Assembly: GCA_016764035.1 (NCBI GenBank)
Contig: JAESSQ010000276.1
Coordinates: 1 to 9,176, forward strand
Direction of reading: 5' to 3'
Source: Gammaproteobacteria bacterium
GTDB lineage: Bacteria > Pseudomonadota > Gammaproteobacteria > SZUA-229
DNA: 9,176 nucleotides
The translations under genes and the position numbers were made by a program. The notes beneath the pieces were generated by a model that was not told the origin of the DNA, searched no databases, and was given only the letters and a program-made list of their open reading frames with translations. This document shows, one piece after another, positions 6,774 through 9,176 of the stretch (positions within the stretch are counted from its first letter, which is position 1; every line of letters starts with the position of its first letter).

Positions 6774-7400
6774 TGCAACTCGACTTTGCTCTGAACCATC
6801 AATAGCGAGCAGTGCGCGAGCATGGCCCATATCTATATCTCGCATTGCCAGCAATGTTTTCACATCCGAATTTAAATCTTGCAGCCGTAATAGATTACTT
6901 ACCGATGCCCGGGAACGAGCCACGGTGTCAGCTACCTGCTGATGCGTCATATCAAACTCATCAATCAAGCGTTTTAAGGCGGTGGATTCTTCCAACGGGT
7001 TTAAGTTTTCACGTTGAATATTTTCGATTAAGGAAACCGCTGCCGCTGTCTGGTCATCAAATATTTTTATGACCGCAGGCACTTGAGATAGCCCTGCTTT
7101 TTGTGCCGCACGCCACCGGCGCTCACCCGCAACGATTTCAAATTTTGCCTGACCAGCAAGACTGGCTTTCTGGCGAACCACAATAGGCTGAACAATACCT
7201 TGTGCCGTTATCGATTCTGCTAATTCCTGCAGAGCCGCTTCATCGAAATATTCACGTGGCTGCCAGGGGCCTCGCTCAATTAAATCAATGTCGATATGTC
7301 GAAGCTCATTATCATTCTTAGGCTGCATTATTGCGCCGACATCACTGTTTCCTAATAGCGCAGACAAACCTCTACCTAAACCTTTTTTCTTTGTTGCCAT
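6726..7400 (-). CDS. parB: Chromosome partitioning protein ParB, frame broken before the C-terminal domain
   Basis: ParB binds parS, loads as a CTP-dependent clamp, spreads on DNA and stimulates ParA. This part gives 224 residues. The N-terminal KKKGLGRGLSALLG is typical. The CTP-binding domain shows GPWQPREYFD at 44-53, GERRWRAA at 92-99 and ENIQRENLNPLEE at 126-138. The helix-turn-helix core is THQQVADTVARSRASVSNLLR at about 152-172, followed by MGHARALLAI. Homology ends at about residue 211. The last residues are out of frame and stop at TGA 6726-6728, so as read it lacks the dimer domain. Restoring one base gives about 291 residues, a normal length. The ATG at 7398-7400 lies 21 bp after parA and has no clear SD, so coupling to parA is likely. 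Confidence 0.9.
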   Translation of the reverse strand: MATKKKGLGRGLSALLGNSDVGAIMQPKNDNELRHIDIDLIERGPWQPREYFDEAALQELAESITAQGIVQPIVVRQKASLAGQAKFEIVAGERRWRAAQKAGLSQVPAVIKIFDDQTAAAVSLIENIQRENLNPLEESTALKRLIDEFDMTHQQVADTVARSRASVSNLLRLQDLNSDVKTLLAMRDIDMGHARALLAIDGSEQSRVAKRLPEKGFLCVIQKL

Positions 7401-7421
7401 AAACTTTATATTTCAATCACG

Positions 7422-8216
7422 TTAAACTGTCGAAGCCTGTGCTGCCTTACTACGACTTTCTCGCCGTAGCATCTCACCCGCTAGTGCTAAATATGCCAAC
7501 GCACCGCGTGATGTTTTTTCATACAACAATGCTGGCAAGCCATGACTAGGCGCTTCTGCCAACCGTACATTTCTCGGCACAATAGTACGATATACACGGT
7601 CACCAAAGTGTTCAATTAATTGTGCTGACACATCATTTGCTAATGTGTTTCTTGAATCGAACATGGTGCGAAGCAAGCCCTCAACCTTTAAATCAGGGTT
7701 GACCGAAGAGCGCACCTGATTAATGGTCTCCATTAACGAGGACAGGCCTTCAAGGGCATAGTACTCACACTGCATGGGAATAATCACGCCGTTCGACGCT
7801 ACCAACGCATTTAAGGTAAGCATGTTTAATGCTGGCGGACAGTCGATCAAGACATAGTCGTATTCATTTACTATCGGCGCAATGCTGGTCTTTAGGCGCT
7901 GCTCTGCATTATCTGCGCGCATTAACTCAACCTCAGCCGCCGTCATGTCCGAATTAGCTGGCAGCAAATCAATACCAACATTCTCTATATGATGAATAAC
8001 ATCGTGTGTATCAACACCATCGAGCAAGCAATCGCAAAAAGATTTTTCAAGCGAATTCTTATCAACGCCAACACCCATGGTCGCATTGCCCTGTGGGTCC
8101 AGGTCAATGAGCAACACCGAACGTTTGGTCGCTGCTAGTGATGCCGCAAGGTTCACGCTGGTTGTGGTTTTGCCGACGCCACCTTTCTGGTTAGCTAATG
8201 CAAGTACTTTTGTCAT
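7422..8216 (-). CDS. parA: Chromosome partitioning ATPase ParA (Soj type)
   Basis: Deviant Walker ATPase that binds the nucleoid as an ATP dimer and, with ParB, moves the origin region. The 264-residue product has no N-terminal DNA-binding domain, as in chromosomal Soj proteins. The deviant Walker A KGGVGKTT spans 11-18, with signature Lys11 and Lys16. Walker A' DLDPQGN is at 38-44, with Asp40. Walker B VLIDCPP is at 122-128. Arg189 in DSRNTLANDV and Arg215/Arg218 in PRNVRLAEAPS match residues known to bind DNA in Soj homologues. The ATG at 8214-8216 follows rsmG by 22 bp and has no clear SD. The gene is intact, in contrast to parB beside it. Confidence 0.97.
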   Translation of the reverse strand: MTKVLALANQKGGVGKTTTSVNLAASLAATKRSVLLIDLDPQGNATMGVGVDKNSLEKSFCDCLLDGVDTHDVIHHIENVGIDLLPANSDMTAAEVELMRADNAEQRLKTSIAPIVNEYDYVLIDCPPALNMLTLNALVASNGVIIPMQCEYYALEGLSSLMETINQVRSSVNPDLKVEGLLRTMFDSRNTLANDVSAQLIEHFGDRVYRTIVPRNVRLAEAPSHGLPALLYEKTSRGALAYLALAGEMLRRESRSKAAQASTV

Positions 8217-8238
8217 GATTTATTAGGATTGAATTGAG

Positions 8239-8874
8239 TTATTTTATTTTAATTTCAAGTAGATGCCGCTCGGCATTTAAACCGTAAACATCCAGTTTAT
8301 GCGATTCAAAAAGTCGATATTGACCACCTTTAAATCGCTCATCCAGCTTACCCTGCATCACCAACAGCTGAGTGCCTTCATTTTGTAAATGCGAAGTACT
8401 ACTTAAAAAATCATCTATCGCTGCATAAGCACGCGCGGTTATTACGTCGAAGTATATCCTATGTCCATCCACTGTTGGATGGTAATCTTCTACACGCTGA
8501 TTAACGATATCGACATTATCCAGCTTCAAATCAATTTTAGCCTGCGTTAGAAAGCGGGTTTTTTTACCGTTAGTGTCAATCAACACGAATTGCTTTTCAG
8601 GTGATGTAATGGCAAAAGGAATACCCGGTAAACCCGCGCCACTGCCAACGTCCAATATTAATGAACCATCAACAAACGGCTGCACAACAAGGCTGTCAAG
8701 CAAATGCTTAATAACCATTTCTTCTACGTCACGGATAGCGGTTAAATTAAAAGCCTTATTCCAGCGCGCGATTAACTGAATATAATGCACCAGCTTTTGC
8801 TGGACTTCTACTGGATAATGCAGCCCCATCTGTTTGAGGCCAAATTCGAGTTGTTGGCGTAGTGGTTCTTTCAC
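8239..8874 (-). CDS. rsmG: 16S rRNA (guanine527-N7)-methyltransferase RsmG
   Basis: SAM-dependent enzyme that makes m7G527 in 16S rRNA (formerly GidB). The 211 residues are close to E. coli (207). The N-terminal part carries the conserved ARWNKAFNLTAIRD at about 36-49 and KHLLDSLV. The SAM-binding motif LDVGSGAGLPGIP is at 74-86, followed by a conserved acidic residue in VLIDTNGKK and the RVEDY region. The C-terminal ERHLLEIK fits the family. The start is GTG at 8872-8874; there is no in-frame ATG upstream before a stop, and the first internal ATG (residue 16) would cut into the conserved helix. There is no clear SD. A 7-bp perfect hairpin (CCATCCA/TGGATGG, 8465-8482) lies in the coding sequence and may be chance. 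Confidence 0.95.
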   Translation of the reverse strand: MKEPLRQQLEFGLKQMGLHYPVEVQQKLVHYIQLIARWNKAFNLTAIRDVEEMVIKHLLDSLVVQPFVDGSLILDVGSGAGLPGIPFAITSPEKQFVLIDTNGKKTRFLTQAKIDLKLDNVDIVNQRVEDYHPTVDGHRIYFDVITARAYAAIDDFLSSTSHLQNEGTQLLVMQGKLDERFKGGQYRLFESHKLDVYGLNAERHLLEIKIK

Positions 8875-8941
8875 AAAATTTTTAGTAGGTAGCGTAACAG
8901 GGAAACCAAGCTTACCGCTTTGCGCACTTTAGTGCTGCCTC

Positions 8942-8964
8942 ATAAGTGAGTTTCACTAACTTAT
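8942..8964. repeat. Hairpin upstream of rsmG
   Basis: ATAAGTGAGT and ACTAACTTAT pair at 9 of 10 positions around a 3-nt loop. It lies about 70 bp before the rsmG start. It is AT-rich and has no U tract, so it is not a clear terminator on either strand. It might be an operator-like or repeat-derived palindrome. Confidence 0.35.
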
Positions 8965-8975
8965 AAAACAGCTCC

Positions 8976-9007
8976 GTAGGTCGGGTTAGCGACAGCGTAA
9001 CCCGACC
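8976..9007 (+). repeat. REP-type repeat with GTAG head
   Basis: A GTAG tetranucleotide leads into a palindrome with a perfect 10-bp stem (GGTCGGGTTA at 8979-8988, TAACCCGACC at 8998-9007) around GCGACAGCG. A GTAG (or GGAG) head followed by an imperfect palindrome is the published mark of REP sequences mobilised by REP-associated tyrosine transposases (RAYT, HUH-type). The GGGTTAGCG...GCGTAACCC core also resembles dispersed repeats common in Gammaproteobacteria. No transposase gene is in the window. Confidence 0.7.
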
Positions 9008-9025
9008 ATAGCCCCCAAAACCTGA

Positions 9026-9103
9026 GTTGTAGCTCGTGATAGGTGCTTTTGTCAGCATAGTTTTGTCATGTTACGTCAAAAAACACCTAACACGACCTAC
9101 AAC
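9026..9103. repeat. 78-bp imperfect palindrome related to the neighbouring REP
   Basis: The outer 20 bases (9026-9045) match the reverse complement of the last 20 (9084-9103) at 18 of 20 positions. The inner part also pairs partly through T-rich and A-rich runs, and TTTTGTCA occurs twice (9047-9054, 9061-9068). Each arm contains a GTAG head (plus strand 9029, minus strand 9100). The minus-strand arm GTAGGTCGTGTTAG matches the REP head at 8976 in 13 of 14 bases. This looks like two inverted REP-like units, a BIME-type arrangement or a small non-autonomous element. Confidence 0.65.
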
Positions 9104-9176
9104 AGAACAAAATATAGCGGCATAAAATAGTAGTTATATACCTTTAACATGTTGATATTTTTGATGCTGTCGTAGC

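Larger units (their letters stand above)
8875..9176. other. Gene-free region with clustered palindromes upstream of rsmG
   Basis: I find no recognisable gene in these 302 bp. On the minus strand an open frame runs in from the right edge and ends at a TAG in the large palindrome (near 9098), with about 25 residues (ending FMPLYFVLL). It has no recognisable similarity and could be the tail of an unseen gene or chance. The region holds a 12-bp palindrome GCACTTTAGTGC (8924-8935), a hairpin (8942-8964), a REP-like unit (8976-9007) and a 78-bp palindrome (9026-9103). A promoter for rsmG is expected here, but I cannot pick one with confidence. Confidence 0.6.

Noticed and set aside
7246..7262. TTCACGTGG in parB as an internal parS
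   Set aside because: One half matches partly and the other not at all; the bases encode the conserved Pro-Arg-Glu-Tyr-Phe motif.

Overview
The window is a stretch of bacterial chromosome. All recognisable genes lie on the minus strand, so transcription runs from the high coordinates to the low ones. The order is rsmG, parA, parB, then atpI-atpB-atpE-atpF-atpH-atpA-atpG-atpD, with atpD cut by the left edge. The rsmG-parA-parB-atp order is typical of the origin-proximal region of many Gammaproteobacteria (Pseudomonas-like layout; Enterobacteria have lost parAB here). The protein sequences also resemble gammaproteobacterial F-type ATP synthase subunits: AtpA is 513 residues, as in E. coli; AtpF is 156, as in E. 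coli; subunit c has the MGLVDAVPMI proton-site motif. Composition is moderately AT-rich. I infer a free-living gammaproteobacterium but cannot name the genus.

Bases 1-6432 hold the atp operon. A good sigma70-type promoter lies at 6403-6432, followed by a leader of about 60 nt and then atpI. AtpB and AtpE form the proton channel and rotor. AtpF and AtpH form the peripheral stalk. AtpA, AtpG and AtpD are alpha, gamma and beta of the catalytic F1 head. AtpC (epsilon) would lie beyond the left edge. Spacers within the operon are 10-59 bp, except for a 141-bp atpG-atpD gap. atpE has the strongest ribosome binding site, with a U-rich stretch upstream, as expected for the most abundant subunit. Two small RNA hairpins stand out: a perfect 10-bp stem inside the start of atpB, and a 7-bp stem over the atpE stop codon.

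Bases 6526-8874 hold the segregation genes parA and parB and the 16S rRNA methyltransferase gene rsmG, tightly packed (21-22 bp gaps). The most notable feature is parB. Its reading frame breaks just before the C-terminal dimerisation domain, and that domain continues in the -1 frame. One missing G would restore a normal ParB of about 291 residues. However, the break also sits beside an SD-like AGAGG, an A_AAG_GGC heptamer, a hairpin and an early stop, which is the layout of programmed -1 frameshifting. No convincing parS site is visible in the window.

Bases 8875-9176, upstream of rsmG, hold no gene I can recognise. mnmG, often found directly upstream of rsmG, is not visible. The stretch instead carries small palindromes, a GTAG-headed REP-type repeat and a 78-bp imperfect palindrome whose arm is almost identical to the REP head. 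This looks like a REP/BIME-type repeat cluster.

I do not see an undescribed multi-gene system here. The items most worth a second look are the parB frame break and the repeat cluster.
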